DNA from: Lachnospiraceae bacterium
GTDB taxonomy: Bacteria; Bacillota; Clostridia; Lachnospirales; Lachnospiraceae
Direction: 5' to 3'
DNA length: 64,000 nucleotides
NCBI GenBank assembly: GCA_910575445.1
Contig: CAJTFW010000001.1
Span: 186,001 to 250,000, forward strand
The notes under the pieces were generated by a model. That model worked only from the letters and a program-made list of their open reading frames with translations, was not told the DNA's origin and did not search any database. The position numbers were made by a program, and so were the translations under genes. Shown piece after piece: positions 18,659 to 27,831 of the stretch (position 1 is the first letter of the stretch; each line of letters starts with the position of its first letter).

Positions 18659-19177
18659 ATGGATTTTCTTGAAATCGCAAAAAAGCGTTACTCTGTACGC
18701 AGCTATTCAGACAGAAAGGTGGAAGGTGAAAAATTAGATAAGATTTTACAGGCAGCCCATATCGCTCCAACAGCAGCGAATCTCCAGCCAGTACATTTAA
18801 TTGTAGTACAAAAAAAGGATGGTCTTGAAAAAATTGGAAAAGGTGCCAATATCTATGGTGCACCACTTGCAATCATTGTCTGCGCGGACCATAATAAAGC
18901 ATGGGTACGACCATTTGATAAAAAAAAGACAAGCGATATAGATGCTTCTATTTTGACTGACCATATGATGATGGAAGCAACCGAACTGGGATTAGGTTCT
19001 GTTTGGGTGTGCTATTTTAAACCTGATGTGATACGAAAAGAATTTAGTCTGCCAGACAATCTAGAGCCAATCAACATTTTGGCGATTGGATATCCAAACG
19101 AAGCCGCTGCTGACCCAGAGCGACATTCACAAAACCGTATTCCAATAAAAGAATTGGTATCTTACGAAAAAATGTAA
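18659..19177 (+). CDS. Nitroreductase family FMN oxidoreductase
   Basis: A 172-residue small nitroreductase (MDFLEIAKKRYSVRSYSDRK; conserved HIAPTAANLQP, GLGSVWVCYF, LAIGYPNE). These dimeric flavoenzymes reduce nitro or quinone compounds using NAD(P)H. The ATG at 18659 is preferred, with AAAGGA 12 bases upstream; TTG 18650 is in frame. Its pairing with an HxlR regulator suggests induction by reactive compounds. Confidence 0.9.
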   Translation: MDFLEIAKKRYSVRSYSDRKVEGEKLDKILQAAHIAPTAANLQPVHLIVVQKKDGLEKIGKGANIYGAPLAIIVCADHNKAWVRPFDKKKTSDIDASILTDHMMMEATELGLGSVWVCYFKPDVIRKEFSLPDNLEPINILAIGYPNEAAADPERHSQNRIPIKELVSYEKM

Positions 19178-19210
19178 AACTATTTATCCCAAAACCAGGT
19201 AAACAAAATA

Positions 19211-19239
19211 CGCTTGTGTGGTGTAAGACCGCACAAGCG
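19211..19239. terminator. Bidirectional hairpin between convergent genes
   Basis: CGCTTGTGTGGT (19211-19222) and ACCGCACAAGCG (19228-19239) pair with one mismatch, between the nitroreductase stop and the stop of the minus-strand XRE gene. Confidence 0.65.
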
Positions 19240-19255
19240 CATAAAAGGAATAGTC

Positions 19256-19765
19256 TTATTCTTTTTTCTGCATCAAGAAAATTCCAATGGTTGTAATAAT
19301 AAAGATAATCGGTGCTACTCTGACAAACAGCCACTCTAAGGAGTGAAATGCTACGCCAAGAACAGCGCTTTCAGGAACACTATAATCCCAACCTAAGTAG
19401 GGACTTTCTAATGCCAATAAAATTGCAAAAATTGCTATTATAGCTACCCACAATGAGATAAGAAGCCAGTATAGAATTCTTTTTCTTGTGGTTTTTCTCT
19501 GTGCAAGTTGCAAGTTTATCACTTCTAGTTTTTCGGAAATCGCTTTTAAGTCATCCACTTTTGATACAATGACATTTTCTCCAAGCAATATACTTACAGG
19601 TGTTTCAAGCACTTCCGATATAGAGATTAACATATCAGAATCGGGAACTGACAATCCTTGTTCCCATTTAGAAACTGTTTGTCGCACCACGTTTAACTTG
19701 ATGGCAAGCTCTTGTTGTGAAAGTCCTTTTGATTTTCTGATTGCTTTTATATTTTCGTTGAGCAT
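19256..19765 (-). CDS. XRE family regulator with membrane anchor
   Basis: About 169 residues. The N-terminal helix-turn-helix is LNENIKAIRKSKGLSQQELA to VSKWEQGLSVP. A short linker precedes two hydrophobic helices (about 110-132 and 145-165), so the regulator is probably membrane bound. The start at 19765 follows AGGAGGTTG; upstream in-frame ATGs lack an RBS. It is divergent from a RibD-type reductase gene, a common arrangement in this family. Confidence 0.85.
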   Translation of the reverse strand: MLNENIKAIRKSKGLSQQELAIKLNVVRQTVSKWEQGLSVPDSDMLISISEVLETPVSILLGENVIVSKVDDLKAISEKLEVINLQLAQRKTTRKRILYWLLISLWVAIIAIFAILLALESPYLGWDYSVPESAVLGVAFHSLEWLFVRVAPIIFIITTIGIFLMQKKE

Positions 19766-19842
19766 TAGGACAACCTCCTTTCTAATTGTTACCATTATTA
19801 TAGACAGAACTATCCGTTGCCACAAGCAACGCATTTTAACAT

Positions 19843-19902
19843 ATAAGTAAAATGGCAAATTTCACTTATTGTTTTTGAATTTTTATAGTTTTGTGTTATA
19901 CT
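19843..19902 (+). promoter_or_regulatory. Promoter and dyad upstream of the dihydrofolate-reductase-like gene
   Basis: ATAAGT (19843-19848) and ACTTAT (19864-19869) frame a dyad. TTGAAT (19875-19880), 16 bp, TATACT (19897-19902) form the promoter. The dyad is a candidate site for the divergent XRE regulator. Confidence 0.5.
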
Positions 19903-19929
19903 TTTTATTAATTAAGGAGAGAAAGAAAT

Positions 19930-20457
19930 ATGAGAAAAATCAGTCTATTTATTGCGATGAGCCTTGATGGATATATTGCAGACAGTAAGGGCAGTGTTAA
20001 TTGGTTGCAAGGACAAGGGGATGGGGAGGATATGGATACCTATTCTGAGTTTATAAAGGATGTTGATACTATTTTGATGGGATGGAATACGTATCATCAA
20101 ATTGTCACTGAGCTTTCTCCTGATAAATGGATATATCATGATTTTATCACTTATGTGCTTACACATAACGAGGAGACTTCTTCTGAAAAAATTCGTTTTG
20201 TTAACAAGAACCCTGCCGATTTGATAAAATCTTTAAAAAAGGAAAAAGGCAAGGATATTTGGATATGTGGCGGAGCGAATCTGGTTCAGCAGTTAGTAAA
20301 CCAGGATTTTATCGACCGTTATCATATTACAATCATTCCTACGCTTTTAGGTTCTGGTGTTCGGCTTTTTAAAAACGCAGAACATGAGGTTAAGCTGAGA
20401 TTGCTTGATGCACGCTCGTATAATGGAATGATAGATTTAAACTATGTGCGAAGATAA
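19930..20457 (+). CDS. RibD C-terminal / dihydrofolate reductase family protein
   Basis: A 175-residue protein with the typical start RKISLFIAMSLDGYIADSKG, central DTILMGWNTYHQI, and IWICGGANLVQQLVNQ, then ITIIPTLLGSGVRLF. The fold binds NADPH. Family members are often annotated as reductases of unknown substrate; genuine DHFR activity is unlikely because this subgroup diverges from FolA. RBS AAGGAGAG. Confidence 0.88.
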   Translation: MRKISLFIAMSLDGYIADSKGSVNWLQGQGDGEDMDTYSEFIKDVDTILMGWNTYHQIVTELSPDKWIYHDFITYVLTHNEETSSEKIRFVNKNPADLIKSLKKEKGKDIWICGGANLVQQLVNQDFIDRYHITIIPTLLGSGVRLFKNAEHEVKLRLLDARSYNGMIDLNYVRR

Positions 20458-20513
20458 CGAATAGTTTTTTGCCGAAATAATAAGAAACATCTTAATTTAG
20501 GAGGAAATGGAAA

Positions 20514-21395
20514 ATGTATGAATTGGTACAAGTCAGTGAGAAATGCTATTATATAAACTGTCCGGCAAAGATTGGTGTCTATGTAGCAGACAAGGATAAT
20601 GTCTATCTGGTTGATAGCGGAAATGACAAGGAAGCAGGGCGAAAGGTCAGGCAGATACTGGATAAGAATGGTTGGCATCTGATGGCAATACTAAATACCC
20701 ACTCGAATGCAGACCATATCGGTGGAAACAGATACCTACAGGGGCAGACGGGATGTAAGGTGTATTCTGGTGGGATAGAGACAGCTTTTACAAAATATCC
20801 GATATTGGAGCCATCTTTCCTTTACGGCGGCTATCCATGTAAGGATTTGCGGCATAAGTTTTTGATGGCGCAGGGGAGTGATGTGACAGATTTTTCAGAT
20901 GCAGGTTTCCCAAAAGAGATTGATGTGATACCCTTAGCTGGCCATTTCTTTGATATGGTGGGATTTCGTATGCCAGACGGGGTGGTATTCCTTGCAGACT
21001 GTATCAGCAGCAGGGAGACGTTAGATAAATATGCCATTTCATTTATTTATGACGTAGGTGCTTATCTGGAAACGCTGGATAAAGTGGAGCAGATGGAGGC
21101 AACCATATTTGTCCCCGCCCATGCAGAAGCATCGGTTGATATAAAGGAGCTTATCTGCTACAACAGAGATAAGGTGCATGAAGTGGCAGAGAGGATTCTA
21201 TCTATTTGCAAGGAACCCATCTGTTTTGAGCGGATTTTGCAGGAAGTGTTCAAAGGCTATGGGCTTTCCATGAATTTTGAGCAGTATGTATTGGTTGGCA
21301 GTACGGTGCGGTCTTACCTTTCATGGCTAAAAGATACGGGGGAACTGGCGGCTATGTTTGAGGATAATATGCTGCTCTGGCAGAGGGTATGTTGA
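20514..21395 (+). CDS. Metallo-beta-lactamase fold hydrolase
   Basis: A 293-residue MBL-fold protein. The motif is THSNADHIGG, where His-x-Asn-x-Asp-His replaces the usual HxHxDH, with further metal ligands in PLAGHFFDM, LADCIS and VPAHAE. The Asn in place of the second His is unusual and may alter metal binding. A helical C-terminal region (about 200-290) resembles that of glyoxalase II-like or hydroxyacylglutathione hydrolase-like proteins. It follows the reductase gene by 57 bp behind AGGAGG. Confidence 0.87.
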   Translation: MYELVQVSEKCYYINCPAKIGVYVADKDNVYLVDSGNDKEAGRKVRQILDKNGWHLMAILNTHSNADHIGGNRYLQGQTGCKVYSGGIETAFTKYPILEPSFLYGGYPCKDLRHKFLMAQGSDVTDFSDAGFPKEIDVIPLAGHFFDMVGFRMPDGVVFLADCISSRETLDKYAISFIYDVGAYLETLDKVEQMEATIFVPAHAEASVDIKELICYNRDKVHEVAERILSICKEPICFERILQEVFKGYGLSMNFEQYVLVGSTVRSYLSWLKDTGELAAMFEDNMLLWQRVC

Positions 21396-21414
21396 CAAAA
21401 AGGACTTAAAGTTT

Positions 21415-21639
21415 ATGATAATAATACATGATAAAAATAAATATTTAAAATATTATTTACAAAGTATATTTTTTTTAGGAGAGCTTCGACTTAATGCTAT
21501 CAAAACAATGGCACAACATAAAGGGCAAGGTGACGAATATATTCAGTGCTCCTTTGATGCTACGGATGAAGACTACAAAGAAGGATATGTAACATTATAT
21601 TTTTGGAAACCGGCAGTAGGAGATAGCTATGATGCTTGA
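21415..21639 (+). CDS. Small protein of unknown function
   Basis: A 74-residue frame (IIIHDKNKYLKYYLQSIFFL, then AIKTMAQHKGQGDEYIQCSF and EGYVTLYFWKP). The likely start is ATG 21415; no strong RBS is visible. It overlaps the next gene by 11 bp, so the two are co-translated. The size, acidity and pairing recall immunity proteins of polymorphic toxin loci, but no toxin is adjacent and I do not recognise the family. Confidence 0.55.
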   Translation: MIIIHDKNKYLKYYLQSIFFLGELRLNAIKTMAQHKGQGDEYIQCSFDATDEDYKEGYVTLYFWKPAVGDSYDA

Positions 21640-22339
21640 GTTAAATAAACACGTTCAAATTAAGGAAATATCAGAGTTGACTCTATCAGGTATAAATCTT
21701 GATAAAGATTGTAAAGCAGAGTTTACATTTAGTAAAGCAGCATTGATTGGTTTCGCTACAAATTTATGTTGGTTATATGAAGATATTGGTAGAATGGGTC
21801 AAACTCATATTCATATTGAACCATTAGGAGGGAGAATTCCAGGAAATCAGGCATTAGGCTTTTTTTTAACATCTAAAAGCCCATCTCTTATAGTGCAAGT
21901 AGGTGAAAGACAAATATTGGATGACATAAAGATATGCAAACAGATAAGTATAAGAAATAAAGTTAATAAGCTAATTGAAATTAGAGAACCTGTATGTGAA
22001 GAATCTATGGAAGAATATGAGTTAGGATTACAAAATATTGTGGATATCAAAATTGTAAATAAAAATGGAGAAGATGTTAGTAAAAAATGTGTCCAGATTG
22101 TTTTGAAAATTGGCTATGAGACAATTAAAAATTTGGCTATTATGTTAATGATTTTGGCTAATAATTTTTTCACTGGTTACGAATATTTATTGGCAAATTT
22201 AAATCAGGATACCCTCCAATATAATATGGGAATTATATTTTCAAAAGAAAGTCCAGAAGTAGTAATAAAGTGTAAAGAATTAGGATGTGTCTATGATTAT
22301 GCCCCCAATTTTGGAGTGATGAAAATGGATTACACATAA
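21629..22339 (+). CDS. Unknown protein, partner of the preceding small gene
   Basis: A 236-residue cytoplasmic protein, coupled by overlap to the gene before it. Visible segments are FSKAALIGFATNLCWLYEDI, MGQTHIHIEPLGGRIPGNQA and LAIMLMILANNFFTGYEYLL; no signal peptide and no known motif. It is lower in GC than the metabolic genes upstream, suggesting recent acquisition. It may be an immunity or orphan regulatory protein; this is speculation. Confidence 0.6.
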   Translation: MMLELNKHVQIKEISELTLSGINLDKDCKAEFTFSKAALIGFATNLCWLYEDIGRMGQTHIHIEPLGGRIPGNQALGFFLTSKSPSLIVQVGERQILDDIKICKQISIRNKVNKLIEIREPVCEESMEEYELGLQNIVDIKIVNKNGEDVSKKCVQIVLKIGYETIKNLAIMLMILANNFFTGYEYLLANLNQDTLQYNMGIIFSKESPEVVIKCKELGCVYDYAPNFGVMKMDYT

Positions 22340-22442
22340 AAGAGAATTAAAAAGATTACACTTTTAAAGAAGATGGGAGAAGGCAGAGACAGAAGAACTT
22401 TGAAGTCAGTACAAATATTTGGATATTGATACAAACACTCGC

Positions 22443-23594
22443 TTACTCAAGTTGGCTAAGTATCATATCATATTCTGTATGAAATAGTTCTGCAATGACT
22501 TCATCATCAATATGGCGTCCTGGAATCCAATAATCTTCAGCATACATTTTTCGTGTGCTCAATGTAAAACATACTGCTTCATATCTTCCAAAATTATCTG
22601 GTGTGGATGTATTTTTAGCAATATACATTTTCTGATATTTAGTTCCAAAGGTATCTTCTGGTAAATCTTCAGTCCAGATTAGATAATCTCCATGTGTCTG
22701 TGGTTCACTGTCAGGAACTTCTATTCTGTTAGCACATAAGGAAACTCCTATCTGAAGATTTACGGACAGGAAATCTGTTGGCATACCACCATCTATACCG
22801 CCATTATATGCACTCCATCCATCTGGTATATAGGGGACAAGCACGTTCAGGGAATTTTTTCCCAAGATATCCATGCACATGTCCTTTGATGCATACCAGA
22901 ATTCATCCTCTGTTATTTCATGTTCTTCCATCACGCCAAGAACCTCAAACAGCGTTACGGATGTCTGAGCAAGTTCTTCTTTAACAAAGTCAGGAACTTC
23001 TTCTAACTGCTGTACCTCATAGGAAACCGCTTCCTCTTTTTGTTCTATGTTCAGAACTTCCATTGCTCCAATTGTAATATCTTCTGTTCCCAAGTCTGTG
23101 GATAATGCGGCTTCTGCTTTTCCATGAAGCAGTGCAATGCTTGCTTTACTGCCATCGTTCACAACCCATCCACTTGTACCACGAATTCCGACAAGCATTG
23201 TAGAGGTACGGATATCCATGCTTTCATCTTCCCCAAGTGCTTCTGTTACATTAAAAAACATACTGCCTGACTGAACATCTATCTCCAATCTTTTGCCATC
23301 TTTTTCAATCAACACACTGCTGTCTTGGTCTAATTTTGACAGTTTTACATCATCAAAGTTAATCCAAGCATAACTTTCCATTTGTGTTCCAACACCATAG
23401 CCATTGTACAATCCCATATTTTCTATCAGTTTAAGCGATTTTCCTTTTGCATCATTTACATCTACTGTACCCTCTGCTTTGATAAGGTTCATAGTCGTTG
23501 CTGCATTTTCTTTCCCACAGGATAAACATGTTAAAACAACAGAAAATATAGACAATAGGCTGACCATTTTATAAAAAATGCTTTTTGATTTCAT
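22443..23594 (-). CDS. FecR-domain exported protein
   Basis: A 383-residue protein with an N-terminal signal sequence ending near LTCLSCGKE, a weak lipobox, so it is probably a lipoprotein. Residues about 35-190 form a FecR-type beta domain (KAEGTVDVNDAKGKSLKLIE, DVQSGSMFFNVTE, MLVGIRGTSGWVV). The C-terminal half is unassigned. FecR domains sense or shield ligands outside the cell. In Clostridia such proteins often accompany CHASE2 or other signalling proteins; none is present here. Confidence 0.8.
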   Translation of the reverse strand: MKSKSIFYKMVSLLSIFSVVLTCLSCGKENAATTMNLIKAEGTVDVNDAKGKSLKLIENMGLYNGYGVGTQMESYAWINFDDVKLSKLDQDSSVLIEKDGKRLEIDVQSGSMFFNVTEALGEDESMDIRTSTMLVGIRGTSGWVVNDGSKASIALLHGKAEAALSTDLGTEDITIGAMEVLNIEQKEEAVSYEVQQLEEVPDFVKEELAQTSVTLFEVLGVMEEHEITEDEFWYASKDMCMDILGKNSLNVLVPYIPDGWSAYNGGIDGGMPTDFLSVNLQIGVSLCANRIEVPDSEPQTHGDYLIWTEDLPEDTFGTKYQKMYIAKNTSTPDNFGRYEAVCFTLSTRKMYAEDYWIPGRHIDDEVIAELFHTEYDMILSQLE

Positions 23595-23610
23595 AATCTT
23601 CTCCCCAAAA

Positions 23611-23650
23611 TATAAAAACCTGCGGATACATGTTGTCCACAGGTTTTATA
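23611..23650 (-). terminator. Terminator between two minus-strand genes
   Basis: AAAACCTG (23615-23622) / CAGGTTTT (23640-23647), with a T-run on the minus strand, ends the transcript of the gene at 23703-24104 just before the FecR gene. Confidence 0.6.
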
Positions 23651-23702
23651 TACTTCTAACTGCAAAAGCAGACTGCTTTGACACAAGTTGCGTATGTAAG
23701 TC

Positions 23703-24104
23703 TTATGGATTACTTTTTTTACCTACAATCTTATTTATAAAGTGTTTTGCTATCGCCTTCTGATTTGCACTATTCACCTGTCCTACTTTGGCAATTTGCA
23801 TAAAATCTCCGATTACTCCATTACCTGCCTTGGACTGTTCAGCCATTTGTTTCGTCTTTGCCTTTTCCCGTGCAGTTTCTAGTTCTTGAAGTTCTTCCTC
23901 GTCTAAAATCTTATTTGCGATTTTGGTGCTTATTGTGGTGGAAGCTGCATCGATTCCCTTACATAAAGTCTTTGTGAACCGCATTGCCATAGGAAGGTTA
24001 GATATCAGTTCTTCGCCTACTTCCTGACCAAAATGCGGCGTGCGCTTCTTTCCATTCAGGTCAACATCCCATAACTGTCCATTTTCATCTTTCATCAATG
24101 CCAT
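23703..24104 (-). CDS. Conserved hypothetical protein
   Basis: About 133 residues from ATG 24104, preceded by GAGGGGGAAA; a longer frame to 24140 lacks an RBS. It starts ALMKDENGQLWDVDLNGKKR. A Glu/Lys-rich predicted coiled-coil segment (residues 70-100, DEEELQELETAREKAKTKQM) follows. No family recognised. It is transcribed away from the methylase gene. Confidence 0.6.
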   Translation of the reverse strand: MALMKDENGQLWDVDLNGKKRTPHFGQEVGEELISNLPMAMRFTKTLCKGIDAASTTISTKIANKILDEEELQELETAREKAKTKQMAEQSKAGNGVIGDFMQIAKVGQVNSANQKAIAKHFINKIVGKKSNP

Positions 24105-24240
24105 ATTGTATTTCCCCCTCGTCCCAGTTTTATTAGGCATATTGTAACATTTCTTTTATCTAGTGTCTACAAAAAGATTGTCATGCTATACAATGACCAG
24201 GACGGTCAGTTGTGTGTTTAAAAATATATTATTAAGTCAG

Positions 24241-24269
24241 TTGATTAATTAATGATTCTAGAATATAAT
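24241..24269 (+). promoter_or_regulatory. Promoter of the methylase-nuclease operon
   Basis: TTGATT (24241-24246), 17 bp, TATAAT (24264-24269), 31 bp before the start codon. Confidence 0.65.
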
Positions 24270-24299
24270 ATGTTTAGTAAGGTTAGGAGGTTATCAAAC

Positions 24300-26402
24300 A
24301 TGTCAACTATGATCACGTTAACTGAGGCAGCTACTTTTCTAGGGATAAGCAAAGCTACGCTTAGAAATTGGGATAATGATGGCAAACTTGTAGCTGCTAG
24401 AAATCCTATTAATGGGTACAGACAATACGATATGGAAAGTCTTATTAAGCTAAAAAAGGAAATTACTGGTGAAAAGATTTCCCTAGAAAAACAAGATGAT
24501 GAAGTAAAAAGTGAAGAAGCAAAAGCTATCAAAAGAGTAGTTAATAAGTTGCATTGTATAATTAGAGATAGTGATGCAAATAGTAATATTGTTACTCGTT
24601 TTGATGAGATATCTAAACTATTATTTGTACGTTTGATGTCAGGAAGAGATATTTTTGAAGGATATAACCAAAATGAAACATTGTATGGAAAAAAAATACA
24701 GAAGGAATACATAAGGTTGCTGAATGAATCTGGTAGAAAAATCCCTGATGGTTATTTGCAAATCAATTTGGATACAGCGACTATTAGGCTTTGCGGAAAA
24801 GAACTATATTCCATATTGATAAATAATTATCAATGTGATATTAAAGGATTAGCATATGAAGATATAATTCGTGGAACATTTGATAAAAGTGACAATCAGC
24901 AATATTTTACTCCATACCAGATAGTTGATTTTATGGTTAAGGCATTAAGCCCTTTTCTTAAAGGAACCATATGTGATCCTGCGTGTGGCACAGCGGGGTT
25001 TTTGACAAAGGTTAATGATTTGGCAGATGTAAAATTACTTGGATTCGAAGTAGATGAACGATTAGCGTGGGTATCTACATTAAATTTATGTATTCATGGA
25101 GCGAATAATTTTGAAATATATTTTATGAAGAATGGCGGAAGTTTGGGGTCAGAAGCAGATCTTTATTATGAGATGATTGATGTCATTTTGACAAATCCTC
25201 CTTTTGGAAGTGACTATACAGATAGTAAAATCCTTGATAAATATGTTTTGGGAAAAGATAAGAATTCACGCAGAAGAGGGATTCTATTTATTGAGCAAGC
25301 ATGGAACTTGCTTAAGGAAGATGGAATGCTTGCAATAATTATTGAGCAGAGTGTTCTAAATTCTAAAACAAACATGGATGTAAGACAGTATATTTTTTCA
25401 CACTTTGAAATAAAAGGTATTATAGATTTGCCTGAAAATGCATTTTTGCCTTATGCAAATGTAAGCTCATCCATCATGATTCTTCAGAAGAAAAAAAACA
25501 ATATAAAGCAGGAACAGACTTTCTTTGCCAAATCAGAAAAGATAGGAAGAAAATCTAACGGGGATGACGATATTATATATTATCCCAATGGGGATTTTGA
25601 ACTAGATAGTGATTTAAATAATATTTTATCTGCGTGGGAAATGTTTATTTCTGGAAATTATCAAATGCAGAATCCTAATTGTTTTGTGGCAAGAGTAGAT
25701 GAATATTTAAAAGAAGATAAGAGCATGAGACTGGATTATACATTTCATCATCCATACAGAAATGAAAGTAAGGAATTATTGAATAATTCAAAATCGACAC
25801 TTATTTCTTTGTCAGAGATATGTACAGAAAGAAATCATTCTTATGTGCCAGCAGCAGATGCTGATGCTACAAGTATTTCGTTTACTGGATTAGCAAATAT
25901 TGAGCCATTTACAGGGGTTGCAACGCAAGAATTAACTCCAGCAGCATCAATAAAGAGTTCGGTTAAACGATATGAACCTAGAGATATAGTGTTTTCAAAA
26001 ATGAGACCAGCATTAAGAAAAGTTGCTGTGATGAATATGAATGAGGGTGGATATGTATCATCTGAATGTACTGTTTTTACGGTAAGAAATGATAATAATG
26101 GAGAACCGTTGATTGAACCTGAGATATTATCAGCAATACTTAGGTCAGACTTTGTATATGGGCAAATAATGTCATGTGTGACAGGTATCGGTCGACCTAG
26201 AATAAATAGTAAAGATTTGAGAAAAATTATGATTCCTTTACCTGATAAACAATTACAAACAAAAGTTATGCAAAATTTACGAGTTAAAGAGGCTTCTGTA
26301 AAGCAACTAAAAGATAGAGCAGAGGCGCTTAAAAAAGAAGCTGAAAATTTAGAGATAAGAATGATAAACGAAGTTGCGCTTAGTATGGCAGGAGTTAACT
26401 AA
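24300..26402 (+). CDS. MerR-HTH / N6-adenine methylase / specificity-domain fusion
   Basis: About 700 residues with three parts. Residues 1-50 are a MerR/excisionase-type helix-turn-helix (LTEAATFLGISKATLRNWDN). Residues about 100-420 form an HsdM-like N6-adenine methylase with motif I CDPACGTAGFL and motif IV LTNPPFGSDY. From about 480 to the end there is an HsdS-like target-recognition unit (ISFTGLANIEPFTG, DIVFSKMRPALRKVAVM, IGRPRINSKDLRKIMIPLP) closed by a coiled coil. The ATG at 24300 is chosen for its RBS TAGGAGG; the frame is open from 24252. It overlaps the next gene by one base (TAATG), implying coupling with the nuclease candidate. It is the modification and specificity component of a restriction-like system. 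Confidence 0.85.
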   Translation: MSTMITLTEAATFLGISKATLRNWDNDGKLVAARNPINGYRQYDMESLIKLKKEITGEKISLEKQDDEVKSEEAKAIKRVVNKLHCIIRDSDANSNIVTRFDEISKLLFVRLMSGRDIFEGYNQNETLYGKKIQKEYIRLLNESGRKIPDGYLQINLDTATIRLCGKELYSILINNYQCDIKGLAYEDIIRGTFDKSDNQQYFTPYQIVDFMVKALSPFLKGTICDPACGTAGFLTKVNDLADVKLLGFEVDERLAWVSTLNLCIHGANNFEIYFMKNGGSLGSEADLYYEMIDVILTNPPFGSDYTDSKILDKYVLGKDKNSRRRGILFIEQAWNLLKEDGMLAIIIEQSVLNSKTNMDVRQYIFSHFEIKGIIDLPENAFLPYANVSSSIMILQKKKNNIKQEQTFFAKSEKIGRKSNGDDDIIYYPNGDFELDSDLNNILSAWEMFISGNYQMQNPNCFVARVDEYLKEDKSMRLDYTFHHPYRNESKELLNNSKSTLISLSEICTERNHSYVPAADADATSISFTGLANIEPFTGVATQELTPAASIKSSVKRYEPRDIVFSKMRPALRKVAVMNMNEGGYVSSECTVFTVRNDNNGEPLIEPEILSAILRSDFVYGQIMSCVTGIGRPRINSKDLRKIMIPLPDKQLQTKVMQNLRVKEASVKQLKDRAEALKKEAENLEIRMINEVALSMAGVN

Positions 26403-27478
26403 TGAATAAAGAAGAACTTATTGAGATTTTACATGTAACAGAAACTCCAGATAAAATTGCGAAATGGCTTAGGAAACAATATTTTCCTGAAGTTATGAAT
26501 CGATATAATTTGGAAACATCTAGAAAAAGATTCGGATTGTATAGAAATGAACGAATTCCTTCGAATGAACGTAATTTGACTGATGTTAGAACAAGGATGG
26601 GAGTTCTTATAGAATTCGAGCTGGCAAGGCTATCTAATGAGATTTTACTTGAACTTGGAATTGAGGATGTGTTTTGGAGTTATGTTGTTGCAAACAGATT
26701 TCCTGATCTTGAAATACGAGAGAACAATGGAAACCGATTGTTGAGATTAGAGATAAAATGCCTTCAATGTATCGCTGAGGAAAAGTCTGCAAACTTTGAT
26801 ACATTAATAAAAGATATTAATCCAAATACGGATTTTGTAATTGTATGTTTATGGGATTGGGATAATGGAGGAAATGATAATTACCAGTGGGATTTGGCTC
26901 CTAAATTGTTTAAAATTTATGTATTTCATGCATATTCTTTGGCGCAATTAAGAGACACATATTGGTTAAATAAACCACCCGCAAATCTTGGCACAGGCTA
27001 TCAAGGATTTGATATTAGATATGCAGTTACATGTGCTGATGGTACATTTTCAAAAGAACAAGGTAATTATGGAAAATTAACAAGAATATGGAAAGAAGGC
27101 TTTAAGTATAGACCTGTTGAAACGCATACATTACTTGACACAGAAGCAGAATATATAAAATTCCAAAAAGAAATAATAAAAGCAGGATTCGAAATATTGG
27201 CAAAAAAACAATTATCAGAATTATGTTGTGAAGAAATATCTTATGTTGTTTACAAAGAACAGAATATAGGATACGCTGCTGGGAAGGTTGGATATGTTAT
27301 GGAAACGATGAGAAAACCGAAAGCACAAGAAATAGCTTTACAAAATAGGCTTTCTATTTTAGTATCCATGACTGAAAAGTACAGAAGTACGATTTATAAA
27401 ATTCAACCAGGCAGCATCGACGAACTGGCAAAAAATGAAAAGCCTAAAAATGTTGTAGAGATAATCAATCGGTCCTAA
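26402..27478 (+). CDS. Candidate PD-(D/E)XK restriction endonuclease
   Basis: A 358-residue protein with no family name that I recognise. The sequence PDLEI, about ten residues, then LLRLEIKCLQ (residues about 100-118) fits a PD-(D/E)XK active site. The context supports a restriction partner: it starts on the stop codon of the methylase-specificity fusion and is transcribed with it. Aromatic-rich segments follow (FVIVCLWDWDNGGNDNYQWD), perhaps for DNA contact. Base composition is AT-rich like the methylase. Confidence 0.6.
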   Translation: MNKEELIEILHVTETPDKIAKWLRKQYFPEVMNRYNLETSRKRFGLYRNERIPSNERNLTDVRTRMGVLIEFELARLSNEILLELGIEDVFWSYVVANRFPDLEIRENNGNRLLRLEIKCLQCIAEEKSANFDTLIKDINPNTDFVIVCLWDWDNGGNDNYQWDLAPKLFKIYVFHAYSLAQLRDTYWLNKPPANLGTGYQGFDIRYAVTCADGTFSKEQGNYGKLTRIWKEGFKYRPVETHTLLDTEAEYIKFQKEIIKAGFEILAKKQLSELCCEEISYVVYKEQNIGYAAGKVGYVMETMRKPKAQEIALQNRLSILVSMTEKYRSTIYKIQPGSIDELAKNEKPKNVVEIINRS

Positions 27479-27806
27479 AATTAATATTGTTTTGGCAGTA
27501 ATTAAGGAGTTCAGAATTAAATTTTCTACCTGAAGCATGGTTGATAAAATTAACAAGGATATCAAGGTCAAAGCTGTCAACATAGACTCCTTCCATTGTT
27601 TCGAGCTGAAATAAATGATTGCTAATTTTATGTATACAGAAATAATAGCCACCTCTATTTGGATGACCAGAACTAGAACGCACACATAGCGTGATGCTAT
27701 TTCTGTCAGAAAATAGGGATATTACTTGTTCATTAGTTAATGCTATATCTGTATCTTTTGTGACAATTGGATACCGAGGTTGTTGATTTAAATTAAAATT
27801 AGGCAT
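27465..27806 (-). CDS. Small hypothetical protein
   Basis: 113 residues (PNFNLNQQPRYPIVTKDTDI, then ALTNEQVISLFSDRN), RBS AAGGAATAA before the ATG. It converges with the nuclease candidate and the two ends overlap by 14 bp. No family recognised. It could belong to the same island, possibly as an accessory or control protein. Confidence 0.5.
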   Translation of the reverse strand: MPNFNLNQQPRYPIVTKDTDIALTNEQVISLFSDRNSITLCVRSSSGHPNRGGYYFCIHKISNHLFQLETMEGVYVDSFDLDILVNFINHASGRKFNSELLNYCQNNINFRTD

Positions 27807-27831
27807 GAGTTATTATTCCTTCTATTTATTT

